NCBI RefSeq assembly: GCF_037038585.1
Contig: NC_092541.1
Span: 3,097,445-3,161,444, forward strand
From: Patagioenas fasciata
Taxonomy: Eukaryota > Chordata > Aves > Columbiformes > Columbidae
Direction: 5' to 3'
Length of the DNA stretch: 64,000 bases
Part shown: piece by piece, positions 1-13,000 of the stretch
Numbering within the stretch: position 1 is the first letter of the stretch
Layout: the number at the start of each line of letters is the position of its first letter
Translations under genes and position numbers: made by a program
The notes under the pieces: generated by a model
Database searches by the model: none
The model's input: only the letters and a program-made list of their open reading frames with translations
What the model was told of the DNA's origin: nothing

Positions 1-187
1 TAGATTCAAATCCTTCTTTTACCAGGGCAGATGTTGCGCGTGCTTTGGACAAGGGCAGTGCCTCGTTATCCATAGTTTTGTTAACATGCGGTAAATAAAT
101 GTATATTATCCAAAATGGAGCTTGAAAAAGAAATCGCCTTATCCACTGGAGCTATTTGTCAGACGCACGAGGCCTTATTGCCTCTGA

Positions 188-1041
188 TCAGCTGGAAACT
201 GGGCCAGGGAAGGGCAGATCTGCGCTTAGTGCGGTCCCAGCAGGGTTAAGTGCATAACAAATCACTCTCCATGGAGCAACCAAACCAGGGACCCCGCAGG
301 ATCGGTCACTGGGCCACGTTTCAGCCTCTCCCAAAGCCTGAGGAACGAGACTCCGCTGCACCACACTCATGAATTGATCCTTATAGTTGTATGAAAAGTC
401 ATAAATGTATAGGTTGCGTTTCAACACATCTCTCCTTGTGAAGAGGAGATTCTCAACATGCGGTGCAAGCGCTCAGCTGAAGTTCAGTACAAAGAACTTT
501 CTTCCTCACAAACTCCGTTCCGCTAAGTGGCTCAGACACCAACCTGGTGTCCTCAGCAAAGGATTTGTCACTGAGCAAAGCAAGAGCTGGCAGCAGCCAG
601 ATACCAGCACGGCAAACACATACACGTCAAGTTCCAGTACAGCGGTTCCACGTCAGGACACCCACAAACTCCTGATGTTTCTTTTTTAAAGGCAAATTTC
701 ACTGGTCATCTGTTGAGGAATGTTGTATGCTAGCAAAGCTGCATTGAGGCAATTGCCAAAGAACGTATTTTAAAACAAAAGAAACAACAAAATGGTTCTA
801 TCAGTTCATGGCAAACAACGTTGTCTACAGAACAGGGGATCTCTCTGATTTGGGGAGACAAAAAGGTTGGGAGTAGAGGTTTGCTCAGACCCCAGAAGGA
901 ATGGAATATGATATTGAACACAGCAGACCCTGAACATCCTCTGCCCGGCGGTGTGTTTGTCCTGTGTTGCCTCCACTAACGACGCAATGATGAAAGCGAA
1001 GGCGGCAGAAGGCAGCACCTCCCTTGTCAAGGTTTTCCCTC
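188..1041 (-). CDS. possible further exons of the unrecognised left-edge gene
   Basis: Two open stretches follow the better-supported exons on the same strand. One begins after an acceptor ending in tatatttag (first base 1041). It continues in the phase left by the exon at 1409-1568 and encodes TLTREVLPSAAFAFIIASLV, a helical-looking segment, but I see no good donor at its end. The other begins at 434 after cttcacaag and reads KRNLYIYDFSYNYKDQF before a stop near 188. I recognise neither. They could be coding, 3' UTR or chance open frames, and the link between them is not shown. This is a weak call, given so that the frames are not lost. Confidence 0.2.
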
Positions 1042-1408
1042 CTAAATATAACATCTGTCCAGTCAATGCATCATTACTGAGACAGCTATCGTATGCTGAA
1101 TATCACTGATGAATCACCTAGAGCACAAAGCCAAGCAGTTCCTCTCCCAGCACTGCTCAATCTTTCATTCCCACATCACTTTAAAATTAAAATTAGGAAT
1201 CTTTCGCTCTTTTGATGCTTTGCCTTAAATCTATAAATAGTCTGCTGAGGATACAATGCTGAGTCAGAGGAAGAAAAATCACCCACTGAGTAATTCACAT
1301 CTCTCCTTACTCCAGCATGCACCATTTTCCACGGCTGGTCGGCCAGCACCCACTGTTTGCAGAACACTTCTGGAAGGTGGCAGTTCTTGGCCAGACAGGT
1401 ATCACCAC

Positions 1409-1845
1409 CTAATTTCTGCTCCTCCTCTTCCTTTGTCCTCACATTTATTTGTAGCTTCCACTGTTCACAACTTAGGACACTCTCTGTTCTTCTCTGCATC
1501 AAATATCCCATATGCTGCTGCCTCGAGCCACTCAGTGTTTTCATTGGGGGAATCAAGGTTTTAGAGGACTGAAATTAGAAGACAAAACATCTTGGGAATG
1601 TGGTTCTCTGAGTGTTTTTTACTTGCTGACCTGACTCTCTGATGTGTTGCAGGGCGACGACCACGTCCTGCATGGTCTCTTGGGGCTGGATTGGAGTTGT
1701 ACCCACCTAGAGCACAAGATAATGAGTGTATTAAGGAGTTGGTTCTCTGAGTGTTTTTTACTTGCTGAACTGACTCTCTGATGTGTTGCAGGGCGACGAC
1801 CACGTCCTGCATGGTCTCTTGGGGCTGGATCGGAGTTGTACCCAC
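1409..1845 (-). CDS. candidate exons of an unrecognised minus-strand gene
   Basis: Three exons join in phase on the minus strand. Exons 1845-1762 and 1706-1623 are two copies of one 84-base exon (28 codons, containing TPIQPQETMQDVVVALQHIR). Each is preceded by cttgtgctctag and followed by gtaaaa. The third, 1568-1409, follows ttctaatttcag, reads 53 codons (including SGSRQQHMGYLMQRRTES and KEEEEQKL) and ends at G|gtggtg. Phases run 0-0-0-1 without a stop. I recognise no domain. Human synteny would place TTLL6 here, and the X-box upstream would suit a ciliary gene, but no tubulin-ligase motif is visible, so I do not assign it. Upstream exons between 1.9 and 4.1 kb were not settled; a frame near 3180-3350 reading LFFTARQKYQWNCLFQQLLL is one possibility. 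It could also be a pseudogene or chance. Confidence 0.35.
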
Positions 1846-1878
1846 CTAGAGCACAAGATATCAGGTGTATTAGGGAGC
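1601..1878. repeat. tandem duplication, two 139-bp copies
   Basis: Bases 1601-1739 and 1740-1878 are direct copies that align without gaps and differ at only a few positions. Each copy holds one version of the 84-base candidate exon with both splice sites. The few differences point to a fairly recent duplication. One of them changes a Val codon to Gly in the copy at 1623-1706. Confidence 0.9.
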
Positions 1879-3859
1879 TACACGTATCTTACAGGCGACA
1901 GAGGTGTGTGGAGCGGAGCCAGGGACGCACTGTTCTCCACCCCAGCGCCTGAGGTCAGGGGTGACACAGGAAATCTGGTTTGCTGAGGCTTCAACAAGGA
2001 TTTGTGAACAAGTTGGAAAAAACCACCTTCTTAGCCAGTGTGTTCTTGGTAGAGCGACGCCAGCTGCTTTTTAGTGCAAAGAGGGAAACAAATAAGTAAC
2101 ACACTCAGCTGGAAATGATGGCCTGAGGTTGAATGCAGGGTTGATACCAATCTGGTATGTGTTGGGGGTAGAAAAGGAGGAATTTGCATCACCGTGCTGT
2201 GCTGAGCAGCACAGTCTGCGCCTCCCATCACCGAGAAGCTCCCACCAGGGCCAGGGGGAACTGAAATATGAGTATTTCTGTGTGCAGAGAGCTGGAGTGG
2301 GGCTGGGTACGAAGGTGAGGGCTCCTGCAGGCAGCCTGGAGCAAAACTCTCTTTCCCCCGATTCGGTGTAGTCTATCCCCCTCTGCCGGCCTCTTGGTTC
2401 CTTTTTCTTCTTCCCACCAGTGTCGTTTTCTCCGGCAGAATTTACTCTCTTCTTGCTAATGGAACAATTTGTCTGATGCATGTATACATTATCCTGCAAT
2501 TGAATGAACAAGATGCAGGGCTGGAAAGGTATTTGCCTCCTCCCTTCTTCTCTCCATGATCCTGGTCACACTGTGTGATGTACACAGCATCTTAATTAAG
2601 CACAGGAGATTTGATGGCACTAAATATGATCAGCCCTATACCGATCCCATTAGTCTAAAGAACCCAATAAATGAGGCTCAACAGTTTCAATTTCACTTCA
2701 CTGCAATCTCATCAGCATTCCAATTCCATCGCTTCTGAGAAATCAGCAGTTTCGATGGAAGAAAACCCCCTTTCTCAGCCAGGTACCATTCTACAACGGC
2801 TTATTAGCAGAGCTAATTCTGTGTTGGAATGATCCAGAACTGCAAACCAGAACCTTTTCCAGCCATCAGCTAAGCCATGACTTCTTTTCACAAAGAAGTA
2901 AAGCGAACTATCTCAGCATATATGACCGTTTCTTCTTTCCAAGATTTATTTTTCTTACCTTTTTTTGTTTGGTTTTGTTTTTTTCCCACAATACTGCTTC
3001 ATGAAGAATAGAACCAGAATAACACAGCATTGCCGACCTCGCCCATCAGTCAGCAGGACTGTTTCTGCTCACTGTAGATGTGTTATTTACAAACTGCCTG
3101 CTTTAGATAATAATCTGGGCAGTTAGTCAGAAATTACTACCAAATAATGCCACAATTTCTTGCTGTTTCAGAAGCTTCATACTACCGAGCAATAACTGCT
3201 GGAACAAACAGTTCCATTGATATTTCTGTCGAGCGGTGAAAAACAAAGATTCCTGGAGCACAGCTCTGAATGCTGCTTTCTTGGAGCTGGGAACGGAGCC
3301 ACTTCCAGTGCTGCTCCATCTCCTCTCCTGCGGCACGAGTCCAGCAAACACTGGCAAGGGATCGCAGGCGTGTTAAGTTTTGACATCTTGCCTGACTTCA
3401 GTCATTATGAGAGATGAAACATTAGGGATAGTGCGTGCTGGCACAGGGCGAGTGTTACAACAACAGGGGCCGCCGGGCCCGAGCTCGGCTGGGATTCCCA
3501 GACCGGCTGCCAAACCCTGCGCAAACCGAGCTACACGGACACTAAAGGTTTTGATTTCTAACAATTCCAGGGGTTTGTTAATGCCGTGACCCCTGTGTAA
3601 ATGTACTGGTCCCTTAGGAATCAACTATACCACAGTTATTTTGGCTTCCCCACTCAAGAGAAGACAGAGACGCTTCTCCAATGCTCCATCCTTGTGCCGG
3701 GAGACTCGAGAACCCAGCAGCTCCACACCTGCGGCCGCAACACAACTTTTGAGGCACCTCTTTTCCGAGGTTTCACCCCTGTACCTGTCGCACAGGACGT
3801 GGCACTAACTGAACGGCAGCGGGACGCTCCTGAGCGCCCTCCCCGGGGTCTCCATCCCC

Positions 3860-4520
3860 AGTCGCCGTCCTCCCCAGCCCGGATCTCACCCCCACGGAAC
3901 CGGAGCGCGTTCCCCCCGCCCACACGGAGGCACCGGCAGGGCCGAACCGGGAACCACTGGAATGAAACACCGGGACAACCGCGGGGAGCTGACCCCCACC
4001 CTTCCCCGCCTTCTGATTGGTCAAAAACATCGGCATAATCCTCCTCCCGCCCCGCCCCTTTATTAACATATTGCCTCTCCATTGGTCCGAGCGGATAGGA
4101 GTGCCTCTGATTGGATAAAAACGACAAGAGAGAGGTGTTGCTACGGCAACCAGAGGACGCGCCGGCGTCACGCGCGTGCGCCAGAGCTGCCCATGCGCAT
4201 TGCGGTGACCCAACGGCCCGCTAACGGCCCCGCCCTGTCACGGGAGGCGTGGCTTCATTTGAACGGTCGCAGCCAATCATAGCTGCGGGGAGCGGGGTGA
4301 TTTGAATATTCACCAGGGCGCGGGGGATTGTGGGAAGTGCGTGTTCTGACAGGATGCGGTCCGGCTCCTCACGGCCCGGCGGGTCCTGGGGCACCGGGGC
4401 GGGCACCGGGGCGGGCACCGGCGCGGTCCCCAGCTCGGGGCCCTGCTCCCCGCAGTCTGCAGCCCCCTGGGCTCTGCCTCCGGGCCGCCGGGTGTGTGAT
4501 GCTGGAGGTGAGCGGGTGTG
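3860..4520. promoter_or_regulatory. CpG-rich promoter with CCAAT boxes and an X-box
   Basis: This GC- and CpG-rich stretch carries CCAAT boxes read on the minus strand at 4016-4020, 4081-4085 and 4110-4114, and one on the plus strand at 4273-4277. A near-perfect RFX X-box palindrome lies at 4137-4150. Two TTTGAA elements at 4258-4263 and 4301-4306 resemble the CHR of cell-cycle promoters. The minus-oriented CCAAT boxes suit the minus-strand candidate gene to the left. On the plus strand, an open frame from the ATG at 4353 ends at a good donor (GGAG|gtgagc, about 4510), but I found no following exon, so a plus-strand transcript is unproven. CCAAT boxes and the X-box are seen directly; promoter activity is inferred. 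Confidence 0.55.
4137..4150. promoter_or_regulatory. RFX X-box motif
   Basis: GTTGCTACGGCAAC is an inverted repeat that matches the RFX-family X-box (GTTGCC, short spacer, GGCAAC). Such sites are typical of ciliary gene promoters. It sits between CCAAT boxes inside the CpG-rich stretch. Confidence 0.6.
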
Positions 4521-4599
4521 AGGCCCACGGCGTCCTCGGGTCCCGCAGAGCAAAGGCCTTGACAGAGCCCAGCGTTGGTCCCTAAGCAGCAAAGGGCGT

Positions 4600-7500
4600 G
4601 CGGCAGCTTCCCGGCCAGAGTTGTCTTAGATCTTTAAGATGGCACAAAAAAATTATAAATAAGTAATAACAAGACAAAATGAGCAGCATTAGGAAACTGA
4701 AATGGGGCTCTGGAGCCTGGTGGTGCTGCTGACACAACGGGCAGGACCGTTTACATCCAGAATTCGCAACAGTTGCGTGAATTCAGTTCCTGCTGCCGTG
4801 GAAACAGACCGAGATGGCTCAAAATTGTTCTAATTGTTGGACACACCAGAAAAGCTTGGATTCCCTTTATTTGTGTGATTCCTTTAACCTGCTCTGTTTC
4901 CATGGCAGCCAGCAACAGATTTACTAGGATTCATTTTAAATTCTACAATCTTGATATGTGTCATAAGGTTAAGAGTTTTCCAACGTTCTCTGTAGAATTA
5001 AAGATCCAGTGAGCTCCTTAGATTTATTTGAGCAATCTGTAGCGTGCTCAATACGATGCATCCAAGTGATATATAGGTAGATATCGCTTCTGCATTAAAG
5101 CAGCGTGTTTTTCCCTTCTTCTGCCTGTAAACACAAGGACTGGAGCAGTGATGCTTCTGGTCTATTCTTCTGTCTCCTGTCAGGCCACATGTTTTGGGAT
5201 AAAGTGCAAGAATCTCATGTTTGGGGGTTGTTTTAGAAAAGTTGACTGAGAAATATTATTTAATATCTCTTTCCAAGTTAGTGTTAGAAAATCCACCAGC
5301 GTAAAGCAACAATAATAGGTCAAGGCCCACTTCCTAGGTGTAGTTCTGAAAGGACAGAGTACAGGTCATTAAAATTATAGTGACTGAGAAAGAACCTCCT
5401 AAAGGTGTAAAATCTGCCTAAAAAAAATACTGGTGTTCTCTGCTATAATTAAGAGCCCCTCTTCCAAACCTTTCCTACATTGTGGATCAGCTCGGGTCTA
5501 ACAATAGCCCTCTTTAAGGGAGGGTTGTCAAGCCTAATGAGTCCATTAAGGCAGGCGTGGGTTCATATATAAGGCTATAACCAAGTAATAACTCTTAGGA
5601 ATTAAAAATCCATATGGCTCTCTCAGCTGTACTACAGAACATGTGCAGCAGCTGCTCTCACAACCACTATAACTGTTATTAAAAAAGGAATTAACTACAC
5701 TATATGGCTTACGAAACTGCAACTTATTATTAAATAGAAACAAATTTAGTGTAAAAAACATTCAGAGTCTTCAGGCTGACCGTGGTTTTTTTGTCCTTCT
5801 CGTTGTCAGTGTTTGCTTGTGGTTGCATTTAGATGCCGTAATCACGACCGAGGCCCCAGAGGAATACACGTTCTGAAAGCGCACGCAATATCCCAGCCTC
5901 CTCCTGTTATGGGGGAAGAGAAGGCGGCGGGGGCCGAGCCGTACAGATGTAAGTGCCTCAGGGCTTGAGTTATCAACTCACTCTCGCAGCAGCTGCTCCC
6001 ACTGGCAAATCTCTCCTGGCTCAGCAGAGGAGAAGCGCAGCCTGATGAACCTCACCAGGGTTTTCGGGCTGGGAAGACCATTGGGAAGGGTTAAAAACTC
6101 CCCGGGGTCTGAAGGGCATCAATCCCTTTTGGCAGCCGTCCATTTTTTCTCCATCCTGCCTCACTTCTTGTGCTGTGCAGCCTTTCTCAAAATGAGTGTT
6201 AAATCTGGCGAGGGAAAGGGGGGTTATGTCACAAATTTTCTGAGTGATTTGGGCCAAATTCCTTCATGTGTGCATTACTGTTTTCCTGTCTGTAACATAG
6301 GAGTGATATTTAATTATGGAAGTAATATTTAATTACGTAGAGCATAAGTCTCGTAAGGCCTGCTTCTTCAGTGCTTGTCGTGGGAGGTTGTAACGTGAAA
6401 GGAGCTATATTTAAATTAATTAATTTGAGATCTGTGTTGCTGATGGCTTTGCTGTATTTTAAACTCCCAATAATCACAGAAGTCTATAAGCCCTGGGTGC
6501 TCTGAAGCTTTGTCACCAATGTCATTTTTTATTTATATTACATGGTAAGCCAAGGTGTAAGCTTACATTGAAGCCTAAACTGACCTTGCATACAAATCTT
6601 AACGAACTCTGATGCCTCAGAGGGCAGAGAGTCTACACGATCTCTTAACCAGGGCCCTGTGCAGTCCCACCTGCTTTCTGAGTGGGGTGGGCATGAGCGG
6701 GGCTGTGCTGGTCGTAATATATTCCATAGTATTGTGTCACCAGTGGAGAACAGATGAGTGAGCTCAGGTTCTTTCCTAGAAGGGTTCAGTGGTGTATGCA
6801 TCGGGTGCTGCGAGCTGAGCAGGCGGCCGAGCTACAGATATCTGGGGGATGACTGAGGTCAAGGGCAATACTTTGTAGTAACCTGATTTCTGGCCACATC
6901 CAGTGAAGTGCAGAACGGCTGCTGTTCACATCAGGATGTGGTGTTAACATTTTCCCTGAAGTCTGGACTGGCTGGGAAGGTAAAAAAAATCCCTTGGAAA
7001 AGGAAAGTCCTCTTTGCCCGACAGCAAGAGCCAGGGTGCGCAACACCACTGCACCAGCAATACCACTTAAATTGTGATCAAAACCCAACAAGACCCTCTC
7101 CTTGCCGAGATTTACTGCTTCACAGACCAACAGAGCGAAATGTAAACTGTCATACATCCCTCTTTATTCTACAAGCATCCCTGCTTCTGTTCTTCCCCTT
7201 TCCGCTCCCCCCGAGAACAGCCCTGACCCCTCGCCATGTGGGCCAGGTGACTCCGAAACTGCCACCCAGCAGATGCTTCCGCAGTACCAACTGTTCTGAG
7301 TCCCCCACCCCATCTCCAGCTTTTTTTTCCTGTATTTTTATATTTTGCCGTCCTTCCCCTGTGTCCCACCAATCTGGGCTGCCTGGCACATGCTGCAAGC
7401 TGCAGTCCCGCCGGAGCGATATTGTGATGGAAATGAGGGAGGGGATGCGGGCAGAACTGCACAGATTTACAGCACTCTAAGGGTTTCCATTAAAATCCTT

Positions 7501-10047
7501 GACAACTTGTTATTTATGAGGAGACCAACAGCTCTTCTAATATCCAGGGCCTGGACCCCATTCACTTCAATAATGCTGGTTTGGAATAAATGAGCCAGAG
7601 GATGGAAACCAGTTCCGTTGGTATAATGGAGGAGGCTAATAGCTGTTTAGAGAAAACAACTGATGTAATTCTGGGACCCAATCCTTTCACCAACAAAACA
7701 ATAAAGGTTCGATTCTTCAGTGCGTTTCACGTTAGTGATTGAATTCAGTACAAAGAGGGTGATAAATGGCAGCGTTTGGATTTCGTGCCGTTTATATACC
7801 CACGTTGCACTCTTGATTTGTACGAGTGCCCGAGAGATAAAGGGGCCGGTTGACTCCTGCGTGAGCAGGAATAGGTCAGTCTGGATCTCCACAGCAGAAC
7901 AAGGTGAACATTGTGTCCTTACCGAATAACGTAAGTGACAAAACCCCCTGTGCATCAGGGTCATATCTTCATTTCTCAGTGTTACGGGGGCCGGTGAGCG
8001 TTATCCTGAGCTGCCCAACTAAGCCGGTGTGGCAGTCTGGCTGAGGCTGAGCTTAGGACATTTTTTCCGCCATTCCCAACTCTGCTTTCTCACCCTTCCC
8101 GTGCCCAATACAAAAGCCCTCCGCTTACGAGCACAGGACTGATCTCTGAAATGAGGCTTTCAATTATCAAAGTACCTTAAACCCTGGATGTGCATTATGC
8201 TGCTGTAAAGAATTATCGATCTCTTCTGCTGTGTCTTAAAATCAAACTGTCAAGTTGATTATCGAGTATAACCACTCAATTGCTGGCTTGCCCACTGATT
8301 TCCTCCTTTGTTCACCTGCATCTTTTCTCTTCCTTTTGTCGGGAATCTTTTTATCTCCTTTCTGCTTCTTCTGCTCTCCATGGGAGCCTCATTAAGGTGA
8401 AGTGAAGCAGCAGCAGCAGCACTGCCAGATGGACCCTGCTCCACACCCTGCAAAGCTTTTAAATGATAGAGATTCACAGAGCAGGACTTCTTCCTTTTAG
8501 ATACATTTCTAATGAACGTCCATTCAGATGCGACATGAATTTGGGCATAAATTGTGCCAACCCCCTACTGTCCCTTTAGAAAATGTATATCAGGGTCCTT
8601 ATCCAACACACATCAAGGTAATATTGGATCTCACCCAAAGTGTAACTGTATCTAATTATCAGCCATTTGAGCTACTTCTGTATTAAACCATAAAACTGAG
8701 GTAGGATTGAAACCTCTTATGATTCCAAAGGCTAAATGCGGCAGTAACATAAATAATACTGTAAATTACAAGTAAAATGAAAACTTGGTTGGAAAATATA
8801 TGATGTAATTTGTGCTTAGGGGTAAATTGGTCCCTGGCTGCCCAGGCCAGGGAAGGTGTGACCTGTGTAAGGCCGAAGGAGATGGCTGGGACTCAGAAGC
8901 TGGGTCATTAGTACAGAGAACAAATGAGATACCCTAAAATCCTTCCAAAAGGCAGCATCCTCGTGAGATTTATTGCAGTCTGACCCCCTCTGCCGGTCAC
9001 CCGCTTGCTGCCTGTGTGCCAGGCACCTCCAACAGGCTCCGAGATCAGCGGGGATGGTGGGAGTGGGCAAGCGGAAGGTGATCTGGGGCTACCAGAGCCG
9101 TGCTAAAGCACTTCGGTAAGGCAGAAGCTTCAGAAAGTACCTGAAAGGCTGCAAAGAGCAAACAGCTCCCTTAAGGCCCCATTGACTCCTCCAATTTATT
9201 TCTTCAAGAATGAACACAGACATCTTTTTTCCAATATTTTCTTCATATAGCTTTTAATTTTGTTTGCTGCTATTTTCTTTTACATTTCTTAAAAATAATG
9301 CTTACCAGCACAGCGCATCTCAAAGCAGCTACTCTAAACCTAAACTGATAAAAACCTTATGTCGAAATCAAAACAGTAATCCATTTTGAAGTCGTCATTA
9401 TTCTAAATATTCTTAAAACTCTATATAAACTTCTTAGGATTTTCTATTGCTTCAGATATTCAGCAGGAAACACAATCTAATACAACTGGATAATAAACAT
9501 TCACCCATTTGTGTCTGCACAAAGAAGAGCTGCTGATTATAAATTGAAAATCCAGAGGCAGAAATAAAGACAGTAACTGGATAATCTGTGCACAAAGCAT
9601 TGTAATATCCCAAGGCACTTAGTTTTGAATCACGGTGTTTTGGTTTGAGAACGCGCTCTTCTTGTCAAATCAAGGAAGTTTAGAAACAAAAAATAATCCA
9701 AATTGATCATTTTCTTTCAATGAGGGTGCCCAGTTTCTGACTGAGAGACCATTGATCCTCTGTGCTGCCCAGACAACTCAGCCCCTGCTTTTCTGTGGCT
9801 CGTTTATCAAGCGTACAGACTCGATCCAAGACAGGAATGAGGATGGACACCGGTAATAAGTTTTGGGATGTGATGTCTGACCCCATTATGTGTTGCTCAC
9901 GTCCTGCGTGGAACAGAAAGCTCAGAATTACCGCACCAGTGGCGCGGTCAGTCTGGTCTGTGTGATCATCTAAGCCTATACAGTGATTTTGGTCTATTTA
10001 TACTGCAGCCTCTGGACCTATTCTACAGCGCAGATACCAATTCAGCA
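4600..10047. other. gene-poor interval
   Basis: No exon with consistent splice sites and phase was found on either strand. The open frames here are short and of ordinary composition. The stretch from 9.2 to 10.0 kb probably includes the 3' UTR of CALCOCO2: AATAAA on the minus strand at 9195-9200 is a candidate poly(A) signal about 850 bases past the stop codon. Confidence 0.5.
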
Positions 10048-13000
10048 TTATTCCAGGCCATGACAAAGCAGGTGGTCATCAAACACCTGCTTGTTGGACT
10101 TGTCGAAGCTCTGGCTGCAGTGCGGGCACTGCAGGAGGTGGCTCTGCACGTGTGCCTCGTACTGACTCGTCCCCGTGTCTTCAGGAAATACTTCGTTGCA
10201 CAGGGGGCATTGCCGTAGAGAAGCCTGAAGTACAAAGGAAGTGTAAATAGTCAGTTTAAAAGTTGTATTCAAAGAAAAGAAACAGACAAGTTTAGTAGCC
10301 AGATAGTATGACTTTTGGACAAGTCTCTCTGACTTCTAACGATCCCAAGTTTTCAAATGTCTCCAGGCTTCTCTAAATACCACTTAAAAGTGACGAGCTC
10401 CTGAGAGCCACTCTGACCTTCCGTCCTACGCAGCACGTGTCCACATCTCTGATATGAAACACGGTCATTAGCAGCTGCATGCTGCTAGTTCTGGCATGAG
10501 ATGCTGCCAAGACCTGGTCCTTACAGAGTAAGGTCAACAGAGTTTCCTTTCTCTTCTTGGAGACACATAACTCTCATTAATTCTATGTGTTAAGCATCTC
10601 TGGCTCCATTTTGTTGTCCACTGTCTTACTGGGACTAACCCAGCATGTAGAGAATTGGTTACAGAGCTGAACTTGCAGCTTTTTATTTCCAAGCACTAAC
10701 TTGTGTCCATTAAACCACAAATTCATGTCCGCTTTACTTACTACATCTGCAGCTCCTGCTCCCAGGTTTGCTCCTGCAGCTGTAAAAAGAAGTGATCAAT
10801 TTAGCCACAGCAAAATGATTAACACTGTAATGTGCTGATAACAAGACATTCCTGAAACATGAGGATGGGGCTCTGGATTGAAACCTCTATATTTAGGAGT
10901 ATGGAAACTGGACATAAGCCACAGAGCTGGTTGTCTCACAGCTGAACCAACTCGCTAATCATTGTCCCTCCTGGCAGAACAGCCACCCCTGATCACGGAG
11001 CAGCTGTCACACCTGGCGCCTTTTGCAGCTGCCAAGTCACCTGTGCACAGGTGAAGCTGCATGGAGGCGCTGCCAACAGCAGCTTTTCTCCAGCACTCGG
11101 TTCCAGAGGGAGGGGAGTTTGCTGGGGCTCTCGCTGCCATGTGTTTGCCGTTCTGGACAGTGATCTCACCACAGTATGGATTTCCAAACAGAAGAACTCC
11201 TTCCAGAGTTGGACCCGGAGCCTGAGGAACACCGGAGAAGGAGGAACCCTCTCCAGCCCGCGGGAGATGCCTCAGGAGCGCGTCGTTCTCATCCCTCGGA
11301 TTCTGCAAAGAACGGCAGACAAGATGATCGCAACAGAGTAGGTTTGTTGCTACAAAGGGTGTTATTTGGTAAATCATGGCAAACGGGCAAATAAACCAGT
11401 TTGCAATCAGCCAAATATCAATCCTGAAATCCCACTGATTTACCCTATGCCTTGAGCTGACCCAAAAGGATCATGACAGAGGTTGACTTTCCTCCTACAG
11501 AGAATCCCAATTACAATGTCTTGTTATCCAGGCGTTTCTGCCAGAACTAAACCATCTGTGTACACTATGAGAATATCTGTGTACTATGAGAATCTGCCAG
11601 TGTGCTCACAGAGCCACCTGTGTTGGTGTCCATGAGACTATGAAGGTCTGTTTCTGTCACAGAATCCCCTGGATTCTCCCAGGATTGAGCACTATTTGTC
11701 CCTGATCAGTGCTGAGGATGCCTCAGCTCCCCCCGCTCCGGCTCCCCCGCGCACCGCGGTGCTCAGGGACGGCTCTACCTCTTGAGTTCTGCTCATGCGT
11801 AACCGGCGATTCTCCTCCTTTAGACTTTGCAGCTGCTCTGTCTTGTCGTGGTTCATACGAGACAGGTTTTCTACTTCTTTCTCGTAATTCAGCACTTGAG
11901 ACTGGGAAGAAAGACGGGTGGGCGGAAAGGGAAAATCAAATAGCTGTGAGTGAGGAGCACAGGCACCTTCTGCTGCAGAAAGCAAAGCTCCATTTTCCCA
12001 TTAAAACCTTTGTAGAAACTGAGAATAGTTCCACGGGGATCTATTGGACTCTACAGCTGATGCTCAGCCCATCGTTCTGGGTGTCCCAGGTCCCAGACCT
12101 AACACCAAGCTATTATCAGTCTCCCTTCACACACCTCCCAGCCACAAGTCTTGTTTCCACCCACCTATTGAATGTATTAGAATGTTTTTCCAAACAGAAG
12201 TGTGTTCTGCCTGGATCCTTAGCTGGCAGGAGGTGAAAAACAGTCTGGCTTTGGTCAACTTAATGAGCATGCAAAGGGGATGCTTGCAGGGAATAAACCC
12301 TCAGTTTCTTTGCACATCCCCCTCGGCCCTTCCACAAAACAGCCTGCCAAGGTTTCCTGGAGGTCAAATCACATCAAAGGTTGAGATAAAGAACCTATAG
12401 AACCTACGTAATCAAAAAAGAAACTCACACACCACGTATTTGCTCAAGATTGCTCAGTTCTGTTGGAGGCAAAGCAAAGCGAGGGAGGGCAGCTCCGTTT
12501 GCTACCTGCAGCTGGTCCATGTGCTCCAGGGCTGCTCTCAGTCTGCTTGCCAGACGGTCCTTGTCAGAGCTCATGTTCTGAATTTGCTCTTTGAGTCTAC
12601 TCAGAACAAATCAAAACACACCACACTTTCACAGATAGAAATTTAATCCATAAAGCCAAGGTGCCTACATGAAACCCTGTTTCGAGATATGCTGTAAATA
12701 CACTTACTGGTGCAGTTCCGCCCCTCTGCAGTCATCCTGCTCCTTTAGATGTTTATTTTCCTTTCTCAGGGAATTCAGCTCCAGCTCCAGTTTCTCTATG
12801 TTGCTCCTTAGAGACTCTACGTTATTCTGCAGCTCCTGAAAATCAGAGTGAGGTTGGCAGGTGGTAAATGGGACTGAAGCAACAGTCCTGCTCTGCACCG
12901 GAACTGCACAATCCCTCAACTGCAACACCTCCCGGCAGCCCGTCTGAAGGAGGAAAATCTCTCCTTTGCATTCTGACTCCTCTTTCAGATGCCGTTTAAT

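Noticed and set aside
188-4600. Assignment of the left-edge gene to TTLL6
   Set aside because: Synteny and the X-box would fit, but none of the frames shows the tubulin-ligase motifs (ICKPDSGCQG, LRVYVLVTS, HLTNYSINK, LLEVNHSPSF).
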